Shown here in pieces: positions 1-7,052 of a DNA stretch of 11,863 bases; the first letter of the stretch is position 1, and each line of letters begins with the position of its first letter. Below the pieces are notes generated by a model. It did not search any database and was not told the DNA's origin. It saw only the letters and a list, made by a program, of their open reading frames with translations. The position numbers and the translations under genes are program-made. This stretch comes from an uncultured Clostridia bacterium (GTDB lineage: Bacteria > Bacillota > Clostridia > Oscillospirales > Ruminococcaceae), in the NCBI GenBank assembly GCA_947629275.1, contig CANRDG010000053.1, forward strand, positions 1 to 11,863. Reading direction: 5' to 3'.

Positions 1-981
1 GGCGTAACGCTGGAGATGCTGAAGAATTTCAAAAACATATTCGTTGTTGCCTGCGGAACAGCTATGCACGCGGGAATTGTCGGAAAGTACGTTATTGAAA
101 AACTGGCGCGAGTATCAGTTACCGTTGACGTTGCATCTGAGTTCAGATACAGAAATCCCATTCTTTCTGCCGAGGATCTTGTTATACTTGTTTCGCAGTC
201 GGGCGAAACGGCTGACACCAAAGAGGCTCTGCGGCTTTCAAAAGAGAGGGGAGCTAAGACTCTTGCTATAGTAAATGTAAAGGGCTCTTCTATAGCGCGT
301 GAGGCTGACTATGTTCTGTATACCCATGCAGGACCTGAAATTTCCGTTGCATCTACCAAGGCTTATATGGTGCAGATAGCGGTGTTCTATCTTATAGCGT
401 TTGAACTGGCATATGCAAAAGGACAGATAGACGAAGCAGAGTGCCGTAGACTTACCAAGGAGCTTTCAAGCGTACCTAAGTTTATAGACGTTATTTTAGC
501 GCAGAAAGACAACTGCCAGTATGTTGCTTCTAAACTTGTGAACGCCGAAAACCTGCTTTATATAGGCAGAGGACTTGACTATGCGCTTAGTATGGAAGGT
601 TCACTGAAACTTAAAGAAATATCGTATATACATTCGGAATCTTATGCGGCAGGCGAGCTGAAACACGGTACTATTTCGCTTGTTACCGACCAGATGCCCG
701 TTATTGCGGTGGTAACGCAGAGAGACCTGTTTGACAAGACGATAAGCAACGTTAAGGAAGTTAAGGCGAGAAAAGCGCAGACGTTTATAGTTACGCACCA
801 GTATATAAACATTGACGATGATGTTGCAGACTATAAGATAGGCATACCTACAATTGACGATATGCTTATGCCGATGCTTGCTGTAGTGCCGCTCCAGCTG
901 ATAGCGTATTATACATCTGTTCTCAGGGGCAACGATGTTGACAAGCCGAGAAACCTTGCTAAATCGGTAACGGTAGAATAA
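1..981 (+). CDS. glmS: Glutamine-fructose-6-phosphate aminotransferase (isomerizing), 3' part
   Basis: GlmS makes glucosamine-6-phosphate from fructose-6-phosphate and glutamine, the first step towards UDP-GlcNAc and peptidoglycan. The frame is open from base 1 and the start is outside the window. The 326 visible residues are the two SIS sugar-isomerase domains; the N-terminal glutaminase domain is missing. Visible motifs are ACGTAMHAG (17-25), SQSGET (65-70), STKAY, and an EGSLKLKEIS...ELKHG block at about 199-223. Aligned by eye to E. coli GlmS, the isomerase catalytic residues are all present: Glu199, Lys203, Glu206, His222 and Lys321 correspond to Glu481, Lys485, Glu488, His504 and Lys603. 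The C-terminus LAKSVTVE is the family's typical end. No truncation other than the window edge is seen. A stem-loop follows the stop, so it is probably a separate transcription unit from yicC. Confidence 0.97.
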   Translation, partial: GVTLEMLKNFKNIFVVACGTAMHAGIVGKYVIEKLARVSVTVDVASEFRYRNPILSAEDLVILVSQSGETADTKEALRLSKERGAKTLAIVNVKGSSIAREADYVLYTHAGPEISVASTKAYMVQIAVFYLIAFELAYAKGQIDEAECRRLTKELSSVPKFIDVILAQKDNCQYVASKLVNAENLLYIGRGLDYALSMEGSLKLKEISYIHSESYAAGELKHGTISLVTDQMPVIAVVTQRDLFDKTISNVKEVKARKAQTFIVTHQYINIDDDVADYKIGIPTIDDMLMPMLAVVPLQLIAYYTSVLRGNDVDKPRNLAKSVTVE

Positions 982-990
982 TTGAGTTTT

Positions 991-1029
991 TGCGGTTCGT
1001 TCGTTTTGGGCGAACCGTTCGCATTTTAA
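991..1029 (+). terminator. Probable rho-independent terminator after glmS
   Basis: CGGTTCG (993-999) and CGAACCG (1011-1017) form a perfect 7-bp stem around an 11-base loop. Because GTTCG is repeated (995-999 and 999-1003), a second register with a 7-base loop is also possible. The downstream tract is only moderately T-rich (TTCGCATTTTAAT), so the terminator is weaker than textbook. Its place 10 bases after the glmS stop, just before a promoter, supports the call. Confidence 0.55.
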
Positions 1030-1030
1030 T

Positions 1031-1119
1031 AAATTGTAAATTTTTTATGAAATTATGTTCACAATTTATTGCTATATTATTTTGAATGTTTTATAATAGA
1101 ATTTAATTTGAATTGTGAA
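1031..1119. repeat. Three copies of an AAATTGTGAA-like motif around the yicC promoter
   Basis: AAATTGTAAA lies on + at 1031-1040. AAATTGTGAA lies on - at 1058-1067 (read TTCACAATTT on +). GAATTGTGAA lies on + at 1110-1119. Copies 1 and 2 form an inverted repeat with one mismatch upstream of the -35. Copies 2 and 3 share a perfect 9-bp inverted repeat (TTCACAATT 1058-1066, AATTGTGAA 1111-1119) that brackets the -35, the -10 and the expected transcription start. This layout suits an operator, but the sequence is AT-rich, so chance is not excluded. The binding protein is unknown. Confidence 0.4.
1069..1097 (+). promoter_or_regulatory. Sigma-A type promoter for the yicC operon
   Basis: The -35 is TTGCTA (1069-1074, 4 of 6 consensus bases). 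A 17-base spacer (1075-1091) separates it from a perfect -10 TATAAT (1092-1097). Transcription should begin near 1103-1105, giving a leader of about 33 bases before the yicC ATG. It lies downstream of the glmS terminator and is the only convincing promoter found in the window, so it probably drives the long downstream gene block. Confidence 0.75.
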
Positions 1120-1123
1120 TGAC

Positions 1124-1129
1124 AGGAGG
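1124..1129 (+). promoter_or_regulatory. Strong Shine-Dalgarno that fixes the yicC start
   Basis: A perfect AGGAGG lies 7 bases before the ATG at 1137. It rules out the in-frame ATG at 1119, which is upstream of the SD and overlaps the third AATTGTGAA copy. Confidence 0.85.
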
Positions 1130-1136
1130 AGAGCCT

Positions 1137-2015
1137 ATGCTGAAAAGTATGACAGGTTTTGGCAGAGAGAGGGTCATGCTTGATACCAAAGAGATAATAG
1201 TTGAGATAAAGTCAGTAAATTCGCGGTATTATGAGTTTTCTGCAAAATATCCGCGCGCGTATGGCTACATAGAGGACAAGCTGAAAAGCCTTTTGGCAGG
1301 AAAAATATCACGCGGCAAAGTTGAAGTTTCGGTTTCGGTGTTCAACCGTGTGGGAACTGATGCGGAGATTGAAATAAACGAAGCGCTTGCCAAGCAGTAT
1401 GTAGATGCCCTGCGTGGCGCAGGAGATTCGCTTTCTTTGGCTGATGACCTTACGCTTACGTCAATAATGCGGCTTAATGACATTTTTACGATAAAGAAAA
1501 CCGTCGAGGACGAAGAAGAAGTTTGGTCGCAGATAAAGGCTGTAGCAGAGACGGCTCTCGATAAGTTCATACAGATGAGAACTACAGAGGGTGGCAAGAT
1601 GTACGATGATATATCTTCGCGGCTGGACTATATTGAAAAGCAGGTCGGCGAGGTGGAGAAGCTTTCACCCGAGACTACAAAGGCTTATATGCAAAGGCTT
1701 ACCGAGCGCATAAGAGAGATAGTTGAGGACAGAAACATTGACGATTCGCGCGTGCTGACCGAAGCTGCGATATTCAGCGAAAAAACTGCCGTTGACGAGG
1801 AGACCGTTCGTCTGAGAAGCCACATAGCGCAGTACAGGCAGCTTTTGCAAAGCAGTGAACCCGTTGGAAGAAAGCTTGATTTCCTCACGCAGGAGCTTAA
1901 CAGAGAAGTAAACACCATTGGTTCAAAGTGTCAGGATCTTGAAATAACTAAAATCGTTGTTGACCTGAAAAGCGAGATCGAAAAGATACGCGAGCAGATA
2001 CAGAACGTGGAATAG
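1137..2015 (+). CDS. yicC: YicC/YloC family endoribonuclease
   Basis: The product has 292 residues, the usual length for the family. It begins MLKSMTGFGRE, the diagnostic SMTGFGR start of the YicC N-terminal domain (about 2-155). It ends with the conserved DUF1732-type C-terminal domain, recognisable from KLDFLTQELNREVNTIGSK at about 246 and the terminal KIREQIQN. Established knowledge: YicC proteins are RNases or RNase partners, and E. coli YicC promotes decay of the small RNA RyhB. A cytoplasmic role in RNA turnover is therefore likely, but the target RNAs here are unknown. The middle and C-terminal parts are rich in charged helices. The gene is first in the operon behind a clear promoter, and remA follows 11 bases after its stop. 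The ATG at 1137 is chosen for its ideal SD. Confidence 0.93.
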   Translation: MLKSMTGFGRERVMLDTKEIIVEIKSVNSRYYEFSAKYPRAYGYIEDKLKSLLAGKISRGKVEVSVSVFNRVGTDAEIEINEALAKQYVDALRGAGDSLSLADDLTLTSIMRLNDIFTIKKTVEDEEEVWSQIKAVAETALDKFIQMRTTEGGKMYDDISSRLDYIEKQVGEVEKLSPETTKAYMQRLTERIREIVEDRNIDDSRVLTEAAIFSEKTAVDEETVRLRSHIAQYRQLLQSSEPVGRKLDFLTQELNREVNTIGSKCQDLEITKIVVDLKSEIEKIREQIQNVE

Positions 2016-2026
2016 ACGGTGAATTT

Positions 2027-2269
2027 ATGCAGCTGATAAATATAGGATATGGCAATATGGTTTCGTCGGAAAGACTGGTGGCGGTGGTAAGTCCCGATTC
2101 TGCGCCGATAAAACGCATTATTTCTGATGCCAAGGACAGGGGACTGCTGATAGATGCCACTTATGGCAGAAAAACGCGCTCGGTGATAGTTACCGACAGC
2201 GACCATGTTATACTTTCGGCTATAACTCCGCAGGCGGTCGGCGGTCATGTTGAAAAAGAGGAGAGCTGA
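2027..2269 (+). CDS. remA: RemA-like DNA-binding regulator (DUF370)
   Basis: This small protein of 80 residues aligns by eye almost along its length with B. subtilis RemA. Shared blocks are LINIGYGN (3-10), SAPIKR (25-30), the LIDATYGR block (41-48) and DSDHVILS. In B. subtilis, RemA forms a ring-like oligomer that binds DNA and activates biofilm matrix and osmoprotection genes. The basic residues reported for DNA binding there (Arg18, Arg50, Arg51) correspond to Arg16, Arg48 and Lys49, so the last is conservatively changed. The C-terminus is slightly shorter than in B. subtilis. The SD is weak (GGTGA, 2018-2022) and close to the ATG, so translation may be coupled to yicC. The position between yicC and gmk is the conserved Firmicutes position. 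Its regulon in this organism cannot be told from the window. Confidence 0.93.
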   Translation: MQLINIGYGNMVSSERLVAVVSPDSAPIKRIISDAKDRGLLIDATYGRKTRSVIVTDSDHVILSAITPQAVGGHVEKEES

Positions 2270-2270
2270 T

Positions 2271-2891
2271 ATGCTACAGGAAGTTAACAAAAAAGGTATG
2301 CTCTTTGTGGTTTCTGCGCCTTCGGGCGGAGGAAAAGGCACGATAATCAAGAGGGTGTTCAATGACCCCGAAAAGGTGCATTATTCGGTTTCCGCTACCA
2401 CACGCGCCCCTCGTGATGAGGATAAAGACGGAGTAACTTACCATTTTATGAGCAGAGAAAATTTTGAGCAGCTTATAGAGCGTGACGAATTTTTAGAATA
2501 TGCAGAGTATTGCGGCAACTACTATGGTACTTTGAAGTCGCAAGTTACCGCAAATATAGAAAGCGGCAAAGACGTTCTTTTGGAAATTGAAACAAAAGGC
2601 GCTTTCAATATAAAAAAAGCCATGCCAGAGGCTGTGCTGATATTTATAATACCGCCGTCCATGAAAGAACTGCGGCGCAGGCTTACAAGGCGCGGCACCG
2701 AGGACGAGGAAACTATAAATAAACGCATGGAACAGGCGGCAAACGAGATACGTCTTGCGGAAAAATACGATCATATAATTATAAACGGCGACCTTGATGA
2801 AGCCGTTGCAGACCTTGCGGCTGTTTGTAAAGCTGCAAGAATAAAACGAAACGCAAAAAATATTATTGACGAGGTGTTGAAAAATGCTTAG
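2271..2891 (+). CDS. gmk: Guanylate kinase
   Basis: Guanylate kinase phosphorylates GMP to GDP with ATP in purine nucleotide synthesis and salvage. The product has 206 residues, matching the family (204-207). The P-loop SAPSGGGKGT spans residues 15-24. The GMP-binding part follows with TTRAPRDED, a YHF motif and an EYAEYCGNYYGT-type block. The lid region carries RRRLTRRGTE. The ATG at 2271 is chosen because GAGGAG (2257-2262) sits 8 bases upstream; an in-frame ATG at 2247 lies inside remA and lacks this spacing. It starts one base after the remA stop and its last 8 bases overlap rpoZ, which implies translational coupling and balanced output with the omega subunit. Confidence 0.97.
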   Translation: MLQEVNKKGMLFVVSAPSGGGKGTIIKRVFNDPEKVHYSVSATTRAPRDEDKDGVTYHFMSRENFEQLIERDEFLEYAEYCGNYYGTLKSQVTANIESGKDVLLEIETKGAFNIKKAMPEAVLIFIIPPSMKELRRRLTRRGTEDEETINKRMEQAANEIRLAEKYDHIIINGDLDEAVADLAAVCKAARIKRNAKNIIDEVLKNA

Positions 2892-3084
2892 ACCGGCAGC
2901 ATCACAGCTACTGAAAAACGGAGAAAGCCCTTATTCACTGGTAATTGCGGTGGCTAAGAGGGCGAGAGAAATAACGGACGATGCCATTGAAAACAAGATA
3001 CATCTTGAACAGAAGGCAGTTAAAACGGCTGTTGAAGAACTTGCAAACGGCGAATACAAGATGTACGAAAAGAAAGCCAACTAA
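2884..3084 (+). CDS. rpoZ: RNA polymerase omega subunit
   Basis: The small protein of 66 residues has the omega signature: MLRP at the start, a SPYSLVIAVAKRARE core (about 17-31) and a following acidic/basic helix. Omega helps fold and hold the beta-prime subunit in RNA polymerase and, in some bacteria, contributes to ppGpp response. The start at 2884 overlaps the end of gmk by 8 bases and has its own SD, GAGGTG (2871-2876), 7 bases upstream. The gmk-rpoZ pairing is widely conserved. In B. subtilis coaBC follows, but here the next gene is priA, 29 bases downstream. Confidence 0.93.
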   Translation: MLRPAASQLLKNGESPYSLVIAVAKRAREITDDAIENKIHLEQKAVKTAVEELANGEYKMYEKKAN

Positions 3085-3100
3085 ACGGGAAAAACGAGAA

Positions 3101-3106
3101 GAGGAG
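3101..3106 (+). promoter_or_regulatory. Shine-Dalgarno deciding the TTG start of priA
   Basis: GAGGAG lies 7 bases before TTG at 3114. No in-frame ATG nearby would keep the N-terminal domain intact, so the TTG start is well supported. Confidence 0.75.
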
Positions 3107-3113
3107 AATAGGT

Positions 3114-5573
3114 TTGCTCGCAGCAGAACAACTTGCGGCTGATGTGGCAGTAAGCTGCGCCGCTTATAGCTTTGATGCACTTTACAGCTACAGTGTCCCA
3201 AGTCAGATGTATGACACGCTGAAATGTGGTGCAAGGGTGCTTGTGCCGTTCGGCAAGGGGAATGTAAAGCGCATAGGTTTTGTTGTAAGGATATATGCGC
3301 AAATCGATGAGGCGGAGCTTAAACCTGTTTTCAAAGTTCTTGAAGATCAGCCGCTTATAAACAACGAGCTGATAAAGCTTGTTTTATGGCTTAAAGAAAA
3401 TACTTTTTGTACATATTTCGATGCATACAAAGCCATAGTCCCGGCAGGGTTCTCATATCGCTACACGCAAAGATATACGCTGGCGAATATGGCTATTGAA
3501 TGTGAGCTTACGCCTAAGGAGCAGAAAATCGTAGATGCTCTGAAACTCGCCTGTGACCCGAAAGACGTTGACGAGATACTCGATAACGACGATGATCCCG
3601 AAAAGATAAAGATAATCAAAAGCCTTATCGACAAGGGAGTTATAGAGCAGGAGGACAATATAAAACGGCGCGTTGGCGATGAGACCGTAAAAATGGTATC
3701 GCTGACCGATAGTTTTATTGAAGATCCGTCGGTATATACCGTTACGCCGAAGCAGAAAAAAGTTGTTGAATTTCTGCTTGAAAATTTGGCTGCTTCTGTT
3801 AAAGAACTGCTTTATGCAACGGGCGTTACACAGACTATTATTAAAAATCTGGTTAAAAACGGCATAGCTTATGAGTACGAATATGAATCCCTCAGAAGCG
3901 TAGATATGCTGTCAGGCGGCGAAGAACTGCATACAGATGAGCTTGAGCTTAACGATGAGCAGCAGCGCGCATATGACGGTATATCGGCGCTTGTAGATGC
4001 AGGCAAACCGTGCGGCGCGCTATTGTACGGCGTTACAGGCAGCGGAAAAACTTCCGTATTTATAAAGCTTATCGAGCATACTCTAAGCATAGGCAAAACG
4101 GCTCTTGTGCTTATTCCGGAAATATCTCTCACGCCGCAGACTGTAGGCAAATTCAGGGCATATTTCGGCGATACCGTGGCAGTTATACATTCAAATCTTT
4201 CGCTTGGGCAGAGGGTAGACGAATACAAACGGCTGAAAAGCGGCAAGGCAAAAATAGCCGTCGGCACAAGAAGCGCGGTATTTGCGCCTTTGGAGAACAT
4301 AGGGATAATAATCATAGACGAGGAGGGCGAACACAGCTACAAGTCTGAAAGCTCTCCGAGATACCATGCAAGAGATGTGGCGATTCAGCGCTGCGGACAT
4401 AACAACGCAACTTTGCTGCTGGCTTCCGCAACGCCGTCGCTTGAAACATATTATTACGCAAAAACAGGCAGATTTCACTATTTTGAGCTTAACCAGAGGT
4501 TTTCGGGTGCGCTGCTGCCCGATGTGGCAGTCGTTGACATGGAGACCGAAAGAGAAATGGGCTGCGAGGGTGCTTTAAGTGGCGCGCTTATAGATGAGAT
4601 AACCAAAACTTTGGAAAGAAAAGAACAGGCGATACTGCTTATAAACAGGCGCGGCTACAGCCCGCATTTTACCTGCCGCGAATGCAGAACGGTGGTGCAG
4701 TGTCCACATTGCAGCATACCGCTTACATACCACAAGGCAAACGGCAGACTTATGTGCCACTACTGCGGATATTCAAGTTCTGCTAATATTACCTGTGGGT
4801 GCGGCTGCAAAGACTTTTCAATGGGCGGCAGCGGCACGCAGAGAATTGAGGACGTGCTGTCAGAGCAGTTTCCGAATGCAAAAATTTTGCGAATGGACGC
4901 TGATACTACGTCATCGCGGTTTGCATATGAGAAGAATTTTCAGGCGTTCGCGCATGGCGAGTATGACATAATGCTCGGCACGCAAATGATAGCCAAAGGC
5001 ATAGATTTTCCAACTGTAACGCTTGTGGGCGTGCTTTCGATAGATAACTTACTTTATATGGGCGATTTTCGCAGCTCTGAAAGAACTTTTTCGCTGATAA
5101 CTCAGGTAGTCGGCAGAGGCGGCAGAGGTGAAAAGCGCGGCAGAGCGCTTCTGCAAACGTCAAGCCCCGACCATTACGTTATAGAGCTTGCGGCGAAGCA
5201 GGATTACAAGAGCTTTTTCGAGCAGGAGATAAGTTTCAGAAAAACGCTCATTTATCCGCCGTTTTGTGACCTTTGTATAATAGGTCTGAGCGGTGTTGCA
5301 GATGAAAAGGTAAGGGCGGCGGCAAAGCATTTTTCGCTTCTTCTTGCCAAAAATAAAAACAGGTGCGAAACAAAGCTTCCGCTGTATGTGCTTGGTCCGT
5401 CGCAGTATTCGGTAGGCAAGGTAAACAACAGATACAGATACAAGCTCATACTGAAATGCAAAAACAACCGCGTTACCAGAAAGCTTATTGCCGATACGTT
5501 GTCAGATTTTCTGAAAGAACGAGAATACTCCGATATACGCATTTTTGCTGATATGAATGGTGATATAATATAA
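3114..5573 (+). CDS. priA: Primosomal replication restart helicase PriA
   Basis: PriA is a 3'-to-5' DNA helicase that recognises abandoned forks and reloads the replisome. The 819-residue length fits (B. subtilis about 805). In order: an N-terminal 3'-DNA-binding domain with ALYSYSVP and GARVLVPFG; a linker/winged-helix region (about 130-270); Walker A GVTGSGKT (306-313); Walker B DEEGEHSYK (from 402); a zinc-binding insertion with Cys521/524, 530/533, 548/551 and 561/563/565; then helicase motifs GTQMIAKGID (622-631) and QVVGRGGRG (664-672). Three details depart from my memory of the family. Walker B reads DEEG rather than DEEH or DEEQ. The last cysteine pair is CxCxC rather than CxxC. Motif VI has GRGGRG rather than GRAGRG. 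The frame is intact and other residues look functional. The start is TTG, supported by the SD. A stop almost abuts def. Replication function and neighbourhood agree with the B. subtilis cluster apart from absent coaBC. Confidence 0.96.
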   Translation: MLAAEQLAADVAVSCAAYSFDALYSYSVPSQMYDTLKCGARVLVPFGKGNVKRIGFVVRIYAQIDEAELKPVFKVLEDQPLINNELIKLVLWLKENTFCTYFDAYKAIVPAGFSYRYTQRYTLANMAIECELTPKEQKIVDALKLACDPKDVDEILDNDDDPEKIKIIKSLIDKGVIEQEDNIKRRVGDETVKMVSLTDSFIEDPSVYTVTPKQKKVVEFLLENLAASVKELLYATGVTQTIIKNLVKNGIAYEYEYESLRSVDMLSGGEELHTDELELNDEQQRAYDGISALVDAGKPCGALLYGVTGSGKTSVFIKLIEHTLSIGKTALVLIPEISLTPQTVGKFRAYFGDTVAVIHSNLSLGQRVDEYKRLKSGKAKIAVGTRSAVFAPLENIGIIIIDEEGEHSYKSESSPRYHARDVAIQRCGHNNATLLLASATPSLETYYYAKTGRFHYFELNQRFSGALLPDVAVVDMETEREMGCEGALSGALIDEITKTLERKEQAILLINRRGYSPHFTCRECRTVVQCPHCSIPLTYHKANGRLMCHYCGYSSSANITCGCGCKDFSMGGSGTQRIEDVLSEQFPNAKILRMDADTTSSRFAYEKNFQAFAHGEYDIMLGTQMIAKGIDFPTVTLVGVLSIDNLLYMGDFRSSERTFSLITQVVGRGGRGEKRGRALLQTSSPDHYVIELAAKQDYKSFFEQEISFRKTLIYPPFCDLCIIGLSGVADEKVRAAAKHFSLLLAKNKNRCETKLPLYVLGPSQYSVGKVNNRYRYKLILKCKNNRVTRKLIADTLSDFLKEREYSDIRIFADMNGDII

Positions 5574-5589
5574 AATGAAGGGTGTTAAT

Positions 5590-6042
5590 ATGGCTAAGAG
5601 GATAATATTCAATAAATCAGAACCTATTCTTCATAAGGTGTGCAAGCCTGTTACGGTGTTTGACGAAAAACTTGCTAAACTTCTTGACGATATGCATGAA
5701 ACGCTTACAGCAGCCGAGGGAGTAGGTCTTGCTGCCCCGCAGGTGGGTTTTCTCAAAAGACTTTGCGTTATCGATGCAGGCGAGGGTTACTATGAGCTTA
5801 TAAATCCCGAAATACTGGAGTATTCGGGCACGCAGAGAGACGTTGAGGGCTGCCTTTCCTGCCCGAACGAGTGGGGATATGTGACGAGACCTATGCACGT
5901 TAAGTTCAAAGCTCAGGACAGAAACGGCATATGGTATGAAAAAGAAGTCGAGGGTCTTTTTGCAAGAGCCGTATGCCATGAACTTGATCACCTTGAGGGC
6001 AGACTGTTCGTTGACCTTATCGAAGAATACGTTGAAAGATAA
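5590..6042 (+). CDS. def: Peptide deformylase
   Basis: Peptide deformylase removes the formyl group from the N-terminal methionine of nascent proteins in a metal-dependent reaction. The product has 150 residues. All three family motifs are present: GVGLAAPQ (44-51), EGCLS (86-90) and HELDH (130-134). The metal ligands are thus Cys88, His130 and His134, with Glu131 catalytic and Gln51 in the oxyanion hole. Residue 91 after EGCLS is Cys, where a hydrophobic Val, Leu or Phe is more usual. The ATG at 5590 is chosen over the in-frame ATG at 5575 because AAGGGTG (5578-5584) provides an SD and the usual protein begins just before this point. The pair def-fmt couples removal and addition of the formyl group. 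About 36 bases separate it from fmt. Confidence 0.96.
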   Translation: MAKRIIFNKSEPILHKVCKPVTVFDEKLAKLLDDMHETLTAAEGVGLAAPQVGFLKRLCVIDAGEGYYELINPEILEYSGTQRDVEGCLSCPNEWGYVTRPMHVKFKAQDRNGIWYEKEVEGLFARAVCHELDHLEGRLFVDLIEEYVER

Positions 6043-6078
6043 CTGCATACAATAACTTCAAAGACGGAGATCGGTTTT

Positions 6079-7011
6079 ATGAAGATCGTTTTTATGGGAA
6101 CGCCTGATTTTGCCGTTCCTACGCTGGAGGCTCTTTATAACAGTGGGCATGAGGTGTGCGCGGTGTTTACGCAGCCGGACAAACCTACCGGCAGAGGCTA
6201 CAAGATGAAAGCATCGCCTGTAAAGGAGATGGCTTTACAGCATGGTACGCCCGTTCATCAGCCCGAAAGCCTTAAAAAATCCCCCGATATTGCCGTGGAA
6301 ATATTAAGCAAATATCAGCCCGACCTTATAATCGTGGCGGCTTATGGAAAGATACTGCCGAAAGAAGTGCTTGAATTTCCTAGGTTTGGCTGTATAAACG
6401 TTCACGGATCGCTTCTGCCGAAGTACAGAGGAGCTGCGCCGATACAGAGAAGCGTTCTAAACGGCGACAGGGTAACGGGAATTACGGTAATGCAAATGGG
6501 CGAGGGTCTTGATACGGGAGATATCCTGCTGCAAAGTGAAACGGACATAGGCATTAACGAAACTTCTGCGGAACTTTTTGAAAGACTTTCTAAGATTGGC
6601 GCGCAGCTTATAATTGATGCGCTGGGCAGGCTTACAGAGCTTACCCCTATACCGCAAAACGACGAATTTTCAAGCTATGCGCCTATGCTCAGTAAGGATA
6701 TGTGTGAGATAGATTTTACAAAAGATGCGTACTTTGTAAACAAGCATATCTGCGGACTTTCAGACTGGCCGTGCGCCGTTACAAGCGTAAGAGGAAAGCG
6801 AATTAAAGTTTATAAAAGCGAACTTGTCAGTGAGGACGAGATACTGGGTGCGCCGGGGCAGCTTATCAATGCCGAGAAATTCATTGTTGCCTGCGGAAAA
6901 GGCAGCGTAAGGTTCGTTGTTGTGCAGGCAGAGGGTGCTAAGAGAATGTCGTCGGAAGATTTTGTAAGAGGCAGACATCTGACCAACGGCGAGATTATAG
7001 GTAATTCGTAA
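6079..7011 (+). CDS. fmt: Methionyl-tRNA formyltransferase
   Basis: Fmt transfers a formyl group from 10-formyl-tetrahydrofolate to Met-tRNA(fMet), giving the initiator tRNA. The product has 310 residues against about 315 for the family. It opens with MKIVFMGTPDFAVPTLEAL, followed by QPDKPTGRG and the hallmark NVHGSLLPKYRGAAPIQ block (from 107), then MGEGLDTGD (to 148). The catalytic trio Asn107, His109 and Asp145 matches Asn108, His110 and Asp146 of E. coli. The C-terminal third is the OB-like tRNA-binding domain. The SD is GGAG at 6066-6069, 9 bases before the ATG. The TTTTTT tract right after the stop is not preceded by a stem. Confidence 0.97.
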   Translation: MKIVFMGTPDFAVPTLEALYNSGHEVCAVFTQPDKPTGRGYKMKASPVKEMALQHGTPVHQPESLKKSPDIAVEILSKYQPDLIIVAAYGKILPKEVLEFPRFGCINVHGSLLPKYRGAAPIQRSVLNGDRVTGITVMQMGEGLDTGDILLQSETDIGINETSAELFERLSKIGAQLIIDALGRLTELTPIPQNDEFSSYAPMLSKDMCEIDFTKDAYFVNKHICGLSDWPCAVTSVRGKRIKVYKSELVSEDEILGAPGQLINAEKFIVACGKGSVRFVVVQAEGAKRMSSEDFVRGRHLTNGEIIGNS

Positions 7012-7052
7012 TTTTTTAATTGAATTTTGTACTTTTTGAAAGGAAGATAGAT

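Noticed and set aside
982..1136. Riboswitch or small RNA in the glmS-yicC gap.
   Set aside because: The predicted yicC leader is only about 33 bases and the rest is terminator, promoter and AT-rich repeats; no structured aptamer-like element fits.
1931..2362. Long reverse-strand open frame across yicC, remA and gmk.
   Set aside because: Three strongly recognisable + strand genes occupy the same DNA, and its translation has no family resemblance that I can see.
3869..4315. 148-codon reverse-strand open frame within priA.
   Set aside because: It is serine/proline-rich, as expected from the complement of this coding DNA, and has no SD or recognisable motif.
4010..4348. 112-codon + strand open frame inside priA.
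   Set aside because: It lies fully within the PriA helicase domain in another frame, lacks an SD and has an arginine-rich low-information translation.
7012..7052. Possible terminator or promoter between fmt and the peptidase gene: TTTTTT at 7012-7017 and TTGAAT at 7020-7025.
   Set aside because: There is no inverted repeat before the T tract, and the best -10 at proper distance (GAAGAT) matches only 3 of 6 bases.
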